Shown here: positions 24,107 through 31,972 of the stretch, in pieces | Numbering within the stretch: the stretch's first letter is position 1 | Layout of the letters: each line of letters starts with the position of its first letter | NCBI GenBank assembly: GCA_015066065.1 | Contig: SVPB01000004.1 | Coordinates: 1 to 47,860, forward strand | DNA from: Oscillospiraceae bacterium | GTDB taxonomy: Bacteria; Bacillota; Clostridia; Oscillospirales; Acutalibacteraceae | DNA length: 47,860 nucleotides | Direction of reading: 5' to 3' | Notes under the pieces: generated by a model | The model's database searches: none | Seen by the model: only the letters and a program-made list of their open reading frames with translations | What the model was told of the DNA's origin: nothing | Made by a program: the position numbers and the translations under genes

Positions 24107-24944
24107 AGGGTATTCCTCCTTGATTTCGGTAGGTCAGGGGGGTGATCCCCATCACCTGTTTAAAGTACCGGGTAAAATAGTTGGCGTCGGCAAACCCTAC
24201 CGCATGGGCCACCTGCGCCACCGACAGCCGCCCCTCCTCCAGCAGAGGCAGGGCGTGGCGGATACGTGTCTCCAGCAGGTACCGGTGCAGGGGCAGACCG
24301 GTGTGCCGGCGGATGACCGCACTGATGTGATTGGGATGGTAATGAAACACCCCTGCCAGCGCCTCGCCGGTCAGCTCCTCCCGGTAGTGCCGGCGGATGT
24401 AGTCCACCACCAGCTCCGGCTGTAGCCGTGCCGCCGGCTCCGGCTCGTGCCGGAGCATCTGTATCAACAGCCCGGTCAACAGCGCCGTGGCGTACGGCTC
24501 GCTGTCCGGCAGCCGTCGCTCGTACTCCGCCAACAGCGCTGCCATGGTCTCCCCGGCCTGTGAGCAGGAAGGACAGTACCAGCACCGATCCAATGCCGGC
24601 GCCTCGGCAAACTGCACCGCCTCCAGCGGCATAAACCTCGCACAGCCCACCCGTTCCGGAGGGATGGGCAGGGTACGGTGGCTGTGCCGGTGGGTCAGGT
24701 CAAAGTTGACCGCTATATAGTCTGCCTCGCCGCCCAGCAGTTGATACGCCACCCCGGCGTTAATGTACAGCAAGCTCCCCGGCGGCAGGGTGTACTCGTT
24801 GCCGTCCGCCAGCACCCGGCCGGTACCGCGCAGGGTGTAGAACAGACGGGCATCAAAGGGCAGAGACGCCTCGTACCGATCCTCTCGCAGGGTGCGCACC
24901 TGCCGCACATACCGCACGTACGGATGCAGCTCAGCCAAGGTCAT
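24087..24944 (-). CDS. AraC-family transcriptional regulator
   Basis: The 285-residue protein joins an N-terminal cupin-type ligand-binding domain (about 1-130; LFYTLRGTGRVLADGNEY) to a C-terminal pair of helix-turn-helix motifs (VDYIRRHYREELTGEALAGV; VAHAVGFADANYFTRYFKQ). A short CWYCPSCSQAG segment near residue 125 might bind metal. It faces the sugar-isomerase gene across 112 bases and precedes the dehydrogenase gene, so its target is probably one of these. The ligand is unknown but may be a sugar. It has a clear sigma-A promoter. Confidence 0.9.
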   Translation of the reverse strand: MTLAELHPYVRYVRQVRTLREDRYEASLPFDARLFYTLRGTGRVLADGNEYTLPPGSLLYINAGVAYQLLGGEADYIAVNFDLTHRHSHRTLPIPPERVGCARFMPLEAVQFAEAPALDRCWYCPSCSQAGETMAALLAEYERRLPDSEPYATALLTGLLIQMLRHEPEPAARLQPELVVDYIRRHYREELTGEALAGVFHYHPNHISAVIRRHTGLPLHRYLLETRIRHALPLLEEGRLSVAQVAHAVGFADANYFTRYFKQVMGITPLTYRNQGGIPYEDRFF

Positions 24945-24997
24945 CTCGTCACCCCTTTCTTTATTTTGTGCTATTTTATCCCCAATATGTGGGTTGA

Positions 24998-25025
24998 TTA
25001 TACCTTATTTTTCTCCTAAAATCAA
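24998..25025 (-). promoter_or_regulatory. Promoter of AraC regulator gene
   Basis: On the minus strand TTGATT (25025-25020), 17 bases and TATAAT (25003-24998). It overlaps the control region of the divergent isomerase gene, whose own -10 (TAGAAT, 25028-25033) has no good -35 and so may need an activator. Confidence 0.75.
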
Positions 25026-25056
25026 GATAGAATACAACTTTTAGGAGGAACTTTCT

Positions 25057-26502
25057 ATGATCGAGCGCAAAAAACCCCTGGAGGGGCGGATCGCCTTTTT
25101 TTCGGTGGTGCATGCCACCTATTTTGCTCAGTTTGAAGGGCTGGAGGAGTCGCTTGGCCGGTATCACCGGGATGCGGTAGCTTTGGTGGAGCGCCAAGGG
25201 GTCACGGTGGTGGACTACGGCTTCGTGGCGGACAACGCCACCGCCTTTGCGGTGGCCGATCGCATCGCCGGGGATGGCATTGATCTTATTTTCTGCAATA
25301 TGATCACCTACGCCACCTCGTCGGTGTTCGCCCCCATCGTGCAGGGCACCACCGCCCCCATCGTCCTGCTGGCCCTGCAGCCTCGCATGGGTCTGGACTA
25401 CACCAAGGCGTCCACCTTCATGCAGTTAGAGAACGATAACATCTGCTCGGTGCCGGAGTTTACCGGGGTGGCCATCCGCCTGGGCCGACCGGTCAAGGAT
25501 GCGGTCATCGGCTGTCTGTACGACGACCCGGCGGCGGAAAAAGAGGTCGCCGAGTGGTGCGCCATCGCCCGGGTACTGCACGATCTCAAGGGCGCTCGCA
25601 TCGGCCTGATGGGTCACGTGCTGGAGTCCATGTACGATATGCACGCCGATCCCACGGCGGTGTCCGCCGCTTTTGGTCTGCACGTGCCCCTCTTAGAGAT
25701 CGACGATGCCGTCAAGGCGTACAACGAGGTCACACCGACGGAGATCGAAGCCAAAAAAGCCCTGATCCTGCAGGAGTTTGAGACCCCCGACCCCCAGAGC
25801 GACCCGGTCACCCGTAAGCTGACCGAGGAGGATCTCACCCATGCCGCCCACGGGGCGGCGGCGCTGGATCGGCTGGTGGAACGGTTTGGGCTGACCGGCC
25901 TTGCCTACTACTACGAGGGGCAGCCGGACACCATCCAGCGGGAGGTGGCCACCTCCTTTATCGTGGGCAACTCCATCCTCAACGCCCAAGGCACCCCCAT
26001 GTGCGGCGAGTTTGACCTCAAGACCTGCGTGGCCATGCTCATTCTGGATCGGCTGAACATCGGTGGCAGCTTTGCGGAGTTCCACCCCTTCGATTTTACC
26101 GAGGATTTCATTCTGGTGGGTCACGACGGCCCCCATCACATCGCCATTGCGGAGGGCAAGCCCATCCTGCGCAGTCTGCTGAAGTTCCACGGCAAGCCCG
26201 GTGCCGGTGCGTCGGTGGAATTTAAGATCAAGGAAGGCCCCATCACCATGCTGGGCATCACCCAGAACGCCCACGGCGGCTTTAAGTTCGTCATCGGGGA
26301 GGGGGAGTCCAAAAAAGGCCCCATCCCCCCCACCGGCAACACCAACACCCGGGGCTTCTTCGCCCCCACCACCCGGGAGTTTATCAAGAAGTGGGTCATG
26401 GAAGGCCCCACCCACCACTACGCGCTGGGTGTAGGGCACCATGCGGACACCATCAAGAAGATCGCCGACGTGCTGGGCATTGAGGCGGTTAGGGTGACAT
26501 GA
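25057..26502 (+). CDS. L-fucose/L-arabinose isomerase-like enzyme
   Basis: The 481-residue protein resembles the L-arabinose/L-fucose isomerase fold, which interconverts aldose and ketose with a divalent metal. The C-terminal core carries MCGEFDLKT, GGSFAEFHPF, GHDGPHHIAIAEG and HHYALGVGHH, which offer the glutamate and histidine metal ligands. N-terminal Rossmann-like parts contain FCNMITYATSSVFAPIVQGT. AGGAGG lies 8 bases before the ATG. The substrate cannot be named. The last three residues (R-V-T) and the stop are contributed by a MITE-like element inserted at the gene end, and the following gene starts about 165 bases later. Confidence 0.85.
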   Translation: MIERKKPLEGRIAFFSVVHATYFAQFEGLEESLGRYHRDAVALVERQGVTVVDYGFVADNATAFAVADRIAGDGIDLIFCNMITYATSSVFAPIVQGTTAPIVLLALQPRMGLDYTKASTFMQLENDNICSVPEFTGVAIRLGRPVKDAVIGCLYDDPAAEKEVAEWCAIARVLHDLKGARIGLMGHVLESMYDMHADPTAVSAAFGLHVPLLEIDDAVKAYNEVTPTEIEAKKALILQEFETPDPQSDPVTRKLTEEDLTHAAHGAAALDRLVERFGLTGLAYYYEGQPDTIQREVATSFIVGNSILNAQGTPMCGEFDLKTCVAMLILDRLNIGGSFAEFHPFDFTEDFILVGHDGPHHIAIAEGKPILRSLLKFHGKPGAGASVEFKIKEGPITMLGITQNAHGGFKFVIGEGESKKGPIPPTGNTNTRGFFAPTTREFIKKWVMEGPTHHYALGVGHHADTIKKIADVLGIEAVRVT

Positions 26503-26647
26503 ATGACCCGAACCAGCCCCAAAGCGGCTGTTTTCGGCGCTTTTCGGCCTTTTTCCCTTGGCAGGCTGCCGTATTCGTGAGTATTTTAACGATGGGTGAA
26601 CGGAATATCCGCCTTTTAAAAACTGGTTCGGGTTATCCGTGTCACCC
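26492..26647. mobile_element. MITE-like element, copy 1 (156 bp, internally deleted)
   Basis: The element runs from GGGTGACATGAATGACC to GGGTTATCCGTGTCACCC, with imperfect terminal inverted repeats of about 26 bp (GGGTGACA ... TGTCACCC), and is flanked by TA on both sides. Relative to copy 3 it lacks about 116 internal bases. It sits between the isomerase gene, whose stop it supplies, and the next gene. TA target duplication suggests IS630/Tc1-mariner-type mobilisation; no transposase is nearby. Confidence 0.85.
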
Positions 26648-26665
26648 TATTGTGAGGTAACGTCT

Positions 26666-29059
26666 ATGTTTAAAAACATCACGCTGGAAATGAGCGCCAA
26701 GCCCTTTAAGAAAGCGGACCGTGCCACCATGGAGCAGGTGGTGACACGGCTGTTTACCCTCTACACCCCTCTGGTCAAGGATGCCGCCTGCGTATCGGTG
26801 ATGCTGTGGCTGTCCGATGGCAGCGAGATCCTGGACTACAAGGGCGATATGACCGAGGTGGTGGAATGGGGGCGCTACGTGGGCTGTGCCAACCGCCCCC
26901 CGTGGATGACCGAGGCGTGGCTTGACCGGGAGGATCCCAACCGGGAGAACGTCCACGCCTCCCCCACCCTGTATCACCGTGATCCCCCCACCTTCACCTA
27001 CGCCCACGTGCGGCAGATGGTGGAGGTGATCAAAGAGGTAGGCGCCCGTCTTTTCCCGGACAAAACCGTCCGGGCAGGCGCCACCTTTGATCCCGGCCCG
27101 GAGTTCGCCCTGTCGGATTTTAAGTACAAGCGTCACCCGGAGATCTGTCTGGGCGGTGACATGGGAGAGGCCACCATGGTATGCTCCTACGCTACCCTCC
27201 ACGGGGATACCGTGACCTACGCCGCCTATCCCCACGGCATCCCGGAGGGCACCTCCTTTGGCACCTTTTTTGGCAAACAAGCCCAGGCGTTTCTCACCGA
27301 TCTGGGGTTTGATTACATCTGGTTCTCCAACGGTCTGGGCTTTGGCAAGGACGCCTGGTCCACCGCCGGCGCCGTGTTTGACGGTCAAGGCTTCCACGAG
27401 AACAACCTCGCCGCCGTCCGGGAACTGGCCATGGGCTTCTGGAAGGATTTTCGGGCCGCCTGCCCCTCTTTCCCCATCGAGGTGCGGGGCACCAATATGT
27501 CCATGGGCATTGACATGGCCTCCGACGGGGTACCTCTGGCAGACATCTACCGGGAGGTCCCCGGCCTACTGCCGCCGCCCAACTCCCCGTGGGCGGCTCT
27601 CAACGGTGACTTTGGCCTGGAGCTGATGGGGCACATGAGCCGCATTGCCGAGATCCCCGGGGAGGAGTATCTGTTCCGCTTTTACGTCCACGATCCGTGG
27701 TACGCCAATTCCCCTTGGGTAGACCGCTACAACCGCCAGCCCCATGACATCTATATGCCCATGGCGGTGGCACGCATCGACCGGGAGGGTCGGGTACAGC
27801 CCCCCACCCACATGAACATTCTGTCGGTGGACACCTCCTTCGGTAACTTCCCGGAGGATTGCGTGTATGAGCCGTTGCCCCATTTCCTCAAAGCCGCCCA
27901 TCAGGCGCCGGACTGCCCCTCTCCGCTGGTGTGGGTATACCCCTTTGCGGAATATTCCGCCGCCCACAGCGAGGCACAGCTGCAGGAGATGTTCTTTAAC
28001 GACTGGTATGTGCGTAACGCCATCAACGCCGGTGTGCCCCTGTCCACCGTGGTATCCACCACCAGCTTTATCGGCCACGACAAGCAGCTGTACGCCGCCA
28101 GCATCCTGCTCTCCCCTGTCCCCGAGGCGCACAGCGCCTACGAGACCGCCATCCTTGACTACGCCCAGTCCGGCGGCCGGGTGATCTTTGTGGGCAACAC
28201 CCAGCGGGCATCCGATGCCTTCCGTGCTTTCATCGGGGTGCGGCAGACCGAGCAGGTCAGCGGCGAGATACCCCTGACGGTGGACGGTGTCCCCCGTCTG
28301 CCCCTCAAGCACCAGCCGGTACTGTCCGGCGGCTCCATCAATACGGTGGCGGTGGGCGAGGGCGGCTTTGCCTTTGCCGGTGATCACGTGGTGGGCACCC
28401 GTGGCGCCCATTTTGTGTGGCTTCGCGGTACCAACTCTGCCGACTACCGCCCCGGTCAACAGCTGCTCATCCCCCACGACCAGCAGGTCTACACCCGGGC
28501 GGAGACCCTCCTGCTGGAAGCGCTGGCGCATTTTGGCTATATCATCCGGCACACCGCCCCGATGGGGGCGCCGGCTCCCCGGATGATGTGGCACCGTCAC
28601 AACGGCGCCCTTATCTTCTCCACCTTTACCGAACAGCCGGTAGTGGAGACCGCCCTGCGCACCCCCTTTGGCGCCCCCATACTGGATGGGTACACCGCCG
28701 TCATGCGAGACGGCCACGCCGTGTACCACTTCCCCCAGGCGGAGCGCCGGGAATGCCGGGTGTTTGTGGAGCAGGCAGAAGGGCTGGTCACCTGCCGGGA
28801 AAAGACCGCCACCAGCAAGGTGTACGGCCGCCGGATTCAGGTCACCGGGCTCAAGGACGCCACCGTGCGATTTTCTGCCGAGGATTATTGCCGGGATCGG
28901 GTGTACGCCGCCCTCAACGGCAACCAGGATTTCTGTCTGGTGGGCGACCCCTTTGAGGATGGGTACGTCACCATCCATGGCCGCCTGTTCTACGAGGTGC
29001 GTCACGTCACCGGCACCATCACCTTCTCCCACCCCTACCGTCAGTTCCCTCCGGAATAA
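26666..29059 (+). CDS. Large putative glycan-active enzyme of unrecognised family
   Basis: The predicted protein has 797 residues from ATG 26666, with GAGGT before it; the frame extends upstream into the MITE. It starts MFKNITLEMSAKPFKK. Conserved-looking parts are VRAGATFDPGPEFALSDFK, DYIWFSNGLGFGKDAW, PIEVRGTNMSMGID and ALNGDFGLELMGHMSRI, which suggest a TIM-barrel enzyme with acidic and aromatic sites. A later part (AASILLSPVPEAHS; GGRVIFVGNT) looks like an amidotransferase-type domain often found in GH enzymes. I do not recognise the family. It follows the sugar isomerase, so a role in glycan breakdown is likely. The end is marked by a terminator. Confidence 0.75.
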   Translation: MFKNITLEMSAKPFKKADRATMEQVVTRLFTLYTPLVKDAACVSVMLWLSDGSEILDYKGDMTEVVEWGRYVGCANRPPWMTEAWLDREDPNRENVHASPTLYHRDPPTFTYAHVRQMVEVIKEVGARLFPDKTVRAGATFDPGPEFALSDFKYKRHPEICLGGDMGEATMVCSYATLHGDTVTYAAYPHGIPEGTSFGTFFGKQAQAFLTDLGFDYIWFSNGLGFGKDAWSTAGAVFDGQGFHENNLAAVRELAMGFWKDFRAACPSFPIEVRGTNMSMGIDMASDGVPLADIYREVPGLLPPPNSPWAALNGDFGLELMGHMSRIAEIPGEEYLFRFYVHDPWYANSPWVDRYNRQPHDIYMPMAVARIDREGRVQPPTHMNILSVDTSFGNFPEDCVYEPLPHFLKAAHQAPDCPSPLVWVYPFAEYSAAHSEAQLQEMFFNDWYVRNAINAGVPLSTVVSTTSFIGHDKQLYAASILLSPVPEAHSAYETAILDYAQSGGRVIFVGNTQRASDAFRAFIGVRQTEQVSGEIPLTVDGVPRLPLKHQPVLSGGSINTVAVGEGGFAFAGDHVVGTRGAHFVWLRGTNSADYRPGQQLLIPHDQQVYTRAETLLLEALAHFGYIIRHTAPMGAPAPRMMWHRHNGALIFSTFTEQPVVETALRTPFGAPILDGYTAVMRDGHAVYHFPQAERRECRVFVEQAEGLVTCREKTATSKVYGRRIQVTGLKDATVRFSAEDYCRDRVYAALNGNQDFCLVGDPFEDGYVTIHGRLFYEVRHVTGTITFSHPYRQFPPE

Positions 29060-29062
29060 CCA

Positions 29063-29100
29063 CAAGAGGCACACCCCTTACCGGGTGTGCCTCTTGTTAT
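29063..29100 (+). terminator. Terminator of the isomerase and large-enzyme operon
   Basis: CAAGAGGCACACCC (29063-29076) pairs with GGGTGTGCCTCTTG (29083-29096), followed by TTAT. The T-run is short, but the 14-bp stem is perfect. The inverted copy may also serve the small lipoprotein gene on the minus strand. Confidence 0.85.
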
Positions 29101-29267
29101 TAGCGACCGTTGGCTTCCTTGAGCCGGTCGGTGGCATCCTGCGCCTTCTCCAGCGCCTCTTGCGCCGCCTCCTGCGCCTCACGCAGGCGTTCCTCCCGGT
29201 CGTCGCCACAGCCCACCGCCATGCCCAGCATCAGCAGCATGGCCAGCAGTAATGCCAGCTTTCTCAT
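29100..29267 (-). CDS. Small lipoprotein, 55 residues
   Basis: This short gene encodes a lipoprotein with signal peptide RKLALLLAMLLMLGMAVGC (lipobox cysteine at residue 20) and then an all-helical, charged tail (EERLREAQEAAQEALEKAQ). It starts at ATG 29267; the nearest AGGAGG lies within the tandem SD repeat (29271-29312). It is the third small lipoprotein in the cluster. The coiled-coil tail could bind another protein or wall component; no function is known. It would be missed by a length filter of 60 residues. Confidence 0.75.
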   Translation of the reverse strand: MRKLALLLAMLLMLGMAVGCGDDREERLREAQEAAQEALEKAQDATDRLKEANGR

Positions 29268-29270
29268 AGT

Positions 29271-29312
29271 CAAGTCCTCCTTTACAAGTCCTCCTTTACA
29301 AGTCCTCCTTTA
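29271..29312. repeat. Three tandem 14-bp repeats, each with a Shine-Dalgarno site
   Basis: The unit CAAGTCCTCCTTTA occurs at 29271-29284, 29285-29298 and 29299-29312 with no mismatch. On the minus strand each unit reads TAAAGGAGGACTTG, so three AGGAGG sites lie in a row ahead of the 55-residue lipoprotein. The last unit contains the stop codon of the upstream gene. Confidence 0.95.
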
Positions 29313-29537
29313 ATCGTATATCATGTCACGGTATCCGTCCAGATAATCGCGCATGACCTCACGCTGCATCTCCTCCGTGGCCTCCCGGCAGTCACCGCAG
29401 GCCGCCACGGGGTAATCGCCGATCGTCCCCTCTTCACAGAAGCCCAGCTCGCCGCAGATGTCGCACTCCTGCAGAGAACAGCCGCCCAGCAGACAAAGCG
29501 CCACTAACAGAGCCACCAACAGGATGAGCTTTTTCAT
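29310..29537 (-). CDS. Small lipoprotein with paired CxxC motifs
   Basis: The 75-residue protein has a lipoprotein signal peptide (KKLILLVALLVALCLLGGC, lipobox cysteine about residue 20) followed by CDICGELGFC and ACGDCREATEEMQ, two CxxC pairs that could bind zinc or form disulfides. The C-terminus is acidic and helical. It is related to the 79-residue lipoprotein further upstream, so the two look like duplicated genes. GGGGGT precedes ATG 29537. A possible extended -10 TGC-TATACT (29561-29566) lies upstream. Function is unknown. Confidence 0.8.
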   Translation of the reverse strand: MKKLILLVALLVALCLLGGCSLQECDICGELGFCEEGTIGDYPVAACGDCREATEEMQREVMRDYLDGYRDMIYD

Positions 29538-29622
29538 ACTCAACACCCCCTTTTTCGACCAGTATAGCATACCGGGTCTCAAAAGTCCTATGCTCAGCGC
29601 ATAGTGGATGCTCGCTGGGCAC

Positions 29623-29663
29623 AAAAAAGCAAGGGAGGCACGGATGCCTCCCTTGCTTTTTCG
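29623..29663 (-). terminator. Terminator of the upstream lipoprotein gene
   Basis: AAAAGCAAGGGAGGCA (29625-29640) and TGCCTCCCTTGCTTTT (29645-29660) form a 16-bp stem with a 4-base loop, followed by a T-run on both strands. It lies just after the 79-residue lipoprotein gene. Confidence 0.95.
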
Positions 29664-29671
29664 TTATTCCA

Positions 29672-29911
29672 TCAGAACTCGTCAGCCAAGCCTTCCATTC
29701 CGTTGGCCAGGTCGCTCAGAGCGTCCTTCGCCTCATCCATGGCCGCATCCAGCTCGTCACGGCAATCGCCGCACAGCTCGGAGGTCATACCCATGAACTC
29801 CACTTCCTCCAGGATACCGGTTTCACCGCAGGCGTCGCACTCACCCAGAGAGCAACCGGCCAGCAGGCCCATCATCAGCAGCATAGCCGCCAGCAAAGCG
29901 ATCTTCTTCAT
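29672..29911 (-). CDS. Small lipoprotein with paired CxxC motifs, paralogue
   Basis: The 79-residue protein has a lipoprotein signal peptide (KKIALLAAMLLMMGLLAGC) with lipobox cysteine near residue 20, then CDACGETGI and CGDCRDELDAAMD, the same paired CxxC layout as the next gene, and a helical acidic tail. Start ATG 29911 has AGGAGG about 10 bases before it, and a promoter lies upstream. The terminator separates it from the next lipoprotein gene, so each has its own transcript or partial readthrough. The shared layout suggests a common partner or metal-linked role that I cannot name. Confidence 0.8.
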   Translation of the reverse strand: MKKIALLAAMLLMMGLLAGCSLGECDACGETGILEEVEFMGMTSELCGDCRDELDAAMDEAKDALSDLANGMEGLADEF

Positions 29912-29957
29912 ACAAAACATCCTCCTTTTTTTGTTCGCACCCCTCGTGCGTAGTATC

Positions 29958-29986
29958 ATTATATCACTAATGGGAGAAAAATACAA
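29958..29986 (-). promoter_or_regulatory. Promoter of lipoprotein gene
   Basis: On the minus strand TTGTAT (29986-29981), 17 bases and a perfect TATAAT (29963-29958) precede the 79-residue lipoprotein gene by about 45 bases. Confidence 0.8.
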
Positions 29987-30018
29987 GGAAGGATATATTT
30001 TTCACAATCCCCCATCGC

Positions 30019-31869
30019 TTATTCCATGGGGGTCGGCATGGCGATACGGCTAAAGGCGGTAAAGCCCACCACGTGCCCGGGCAGGCGCACCTCGTCCAGC
30101 CCGTAAATGTGGTCGATCTCCCCGGCCAGATACCGGCGCAGCAGCTTCTGGGCGGTGTCGCACCGGGCGGCTACCCCGGCGTAGCGGAAGTCCATGTTGC
30201 TCCAGCCGGTATCCTTGTGGCAGGCCATCCAGCGCTCCTCGTGCAGGACGTGCACCGCCTGCACCGCTTCCTTGAGCCGGGGCAGATACACCTCAGCCAG
30301 CTCCCGGAGGGTCTCCCGGTCACCGGCCTTGTACGCCGGCTCCAGCCGTTCGGCCACAGCGGTCTTGATCGCCAGATAGTCCATCACCCGGGCGGTATAC
30401 TCGTACAGGTCGCCAAAGGCATCCGCCGGGAAGGACCGCATCCGCCGGGCAGCCGCCTCGTAGTGGGCGGACATGGGCTTGTGCTTAAGGTTTTCGTCGT
30501 ACAGACCATCCAGGATATCCTGCCAGAACAGCGGCTTGCCGTAAAACCGGTCGTGGAACCGGGCGCTGTAATCCTTGGTAAAGTCGTTGTGGTAGTCACT
30601 CATGGCCAGGAAGGCGTCGTAGCGTCCACCGGTGACCGCCTCAAACCGTTCCCGGCGCTTGTCCACGGTGGCCTCCCCGTCGTAGCACAATTCGGCAAAG
30701 TGGGACAGACCAAAGAGGTTGGCGTCCGGGTCACACTCCGCATTGTCGTTGAGCCAGAGGGTTATCATGGCCGACCGGACACCGTTGTGGCGGCAGGCCT
30801 GCAGGGAGAAGGCGGTGGTCTCCATCATATAATGGTTCTCGGGGAAATGGCCGATCCAGCTCCACATACCACCGGCATAGATGGTCTTGTTGGGCAGGGC
30901 GGTGTGCTTTTTGAGCATGTAATCGTCACAGAAGGGATGCTCTCCATAGTGCCAGAACACCAGATCCACCTGGGGCGGAATGCTGGCCACCACCTCGGGG
31001 GTCAGCTCGGTCTGCTCTCCGTAGTAGTCCATGCCGTCGGGAGAGCAGTTGCGAAAATACATATCGCTCCACATCATGGGGTGCAGACCGTGGCGATCGG
31101 TGATCTCCATGAGCCGTTCCATGTACTCGTTAAACATCTGGAAGGGCTCCACCCGGCCGTGCTTGTCAAGGAACCGGCCACGCCCCATGTCCCACGCCTC
31201 GTCCATACCGATGTGGATGCGACGGGAACGGAAGCAGGAGGTCGCCTGGGAGATCAGCTCCTCCAGAAACGCAAAGGTCTTGTCCTCCCGGGCCAACAGC
31301 ACCCCGTCGGTATCCTTGATGGGGGATGCTTCGCCCCATTTGAGGTACTTTTCCATATGCCCGTAGCACTCCAGGCAGGGGATCATCTCAATGCCGTAGC
31401 CATCGGCGTAATCATCCATGGCCCGCAGCTCGTCGGCGCTGTACCGGCCACGCATATAGCCAAAGAAGCGGCGCTCCGGGAGGGCGATGAGATCCTCGGA
31501 GTACAGCATGACCATGTGATAGCCCATGACCGCCAGGTAGTCCAGCACCCGGCACACCCGGCTGACGGTGGGCACCGCCATACGGGACACGTCCAGCATC
31601 AGAGAGACCTCCTCAAAGAAGGTATCCTCCCACACCGCAAAGGCCTCCTTCTGCCGGGCGTGCTGGCAAAGAAGCCCCAGCCCACGGAAGAAGTAGTTTT
31701 TTTGGGGATAGTGGATGGTGGCATGGCCATCCTTGAGGGTCACGCCGGCCCGGTCACCCGGCACGGCGGTGACGGTGATCCCCTCCGTCCCCTCGGTAAA
31801 GCCCAACAGGCTTTGCAGCCGCCGAGCCCCTTTTTGCAGGCCGGCGTCTACGTCAAAATGCAGTTGCAT
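30019..31869 (-). CDS. GH20 beta-N-acetylhexosaminidase
   Basis: The 616-residue protein looks like a family 20 glycoside hydrolase, which removes terminal N-acetyl-hexosamines by substrate-assisted catalysis. The key motif HIGMDEAWDMG carries Asp223 and Glu224, the catalytic pair, preceded by a small N-terminal domain and the barrel strands MLYSEDLIAL and IEMIPCLECYGHM. No signal peptide is visible, so it probably acts in the cytoplasm on imported oligosaccharides. AAGGAG lies 8 bases before the ATG. It lies downstream of the CNNM-type gene, from which the GH2 cassette now separates it. Confidence 0.9.
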   Translation of the reverse strand: MQLHFDVDAGLQKGARRLQSLLGFTEGTEGITVTAVPGDRAGVTLKDGHATIHYPQKNYFFRGLGLLCQHARQKEAFAVWEDTFFEEVSLMLDVSRMAVPTVSRVCRVLDYLAVMGYHMVMLYSEDLIALPERRFFGYMRGRYSADELRAMDDYADGYGIEMIPCLECYGHMEKYLKWGEASPIKDTDGVLLAREDKTFAFLEELISQATSCFRSRRIHIGMDEAWDMGRGRFLDKHGRVEPFQMFNEYMERLMEITDRHGLHPMMWSDMYFRNCSPDGMDYYGEQTELTPEVVASIPPQVDLVFWHYGEHPFCDDYMLKKHTALPNKTIYAGGMWSWIGHFPENHYMMETTAFSLQACRHNGVRSAMITLWLNDNAECDPDANLFGLSHFAELCYDGEATVDKRRERFEAVTGGRYDAFLAMSDYHNDFTKDYSARFHDRFYGKPLFWQDILDGLYDENLKHKPMSAHYEAAARRMRSFPADAFGDLYEYTARVMDYLAIKTAVAERLEPAYKAGDRETLRELAEVYLPRLKEAVQAVHVLHEERWMACHKDTGWSNMDFRYAGVAARCDTAQKLLRRYLAGEIDHIYGLDEVRLPGHVVGFTAFSRIAMPTPME

Positions 31870-31896
31870 AGCACTCTCTCCTTTATGTCCATGATC

Positions 31897-31927
31897 GCAC
31901 AGCGTTTGTCAGTTTAGTGTTCCCTTT
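31897..31927. repeat. 31-bp direct repeat, left copy, bordering the GH2 gene
   Basis: GCACAGCGTTTGTCAGTTTA plus GTGTTCCCTTT matches the right copy at 35386-35416 in 30 of 31 positions. It lies 28 bases upstream of the GH20 start. The right copy overlaps the 3' end of the CNNM-type gene, so this copy looks like a duplicate of that gene end. Confidence 0.92.
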
Positions 31928-31972
31928 GCGCCTGTATGGGTGAAGCATCGCCAGAGTAAAACACCCGGATGG

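Noticed and set aside
30073-31917. Long open frame opposite the GH20 gene
   Set aside because: It mirrors the GC-rich gene on the other strand and shows no protein family pattern; an antisense shadow.
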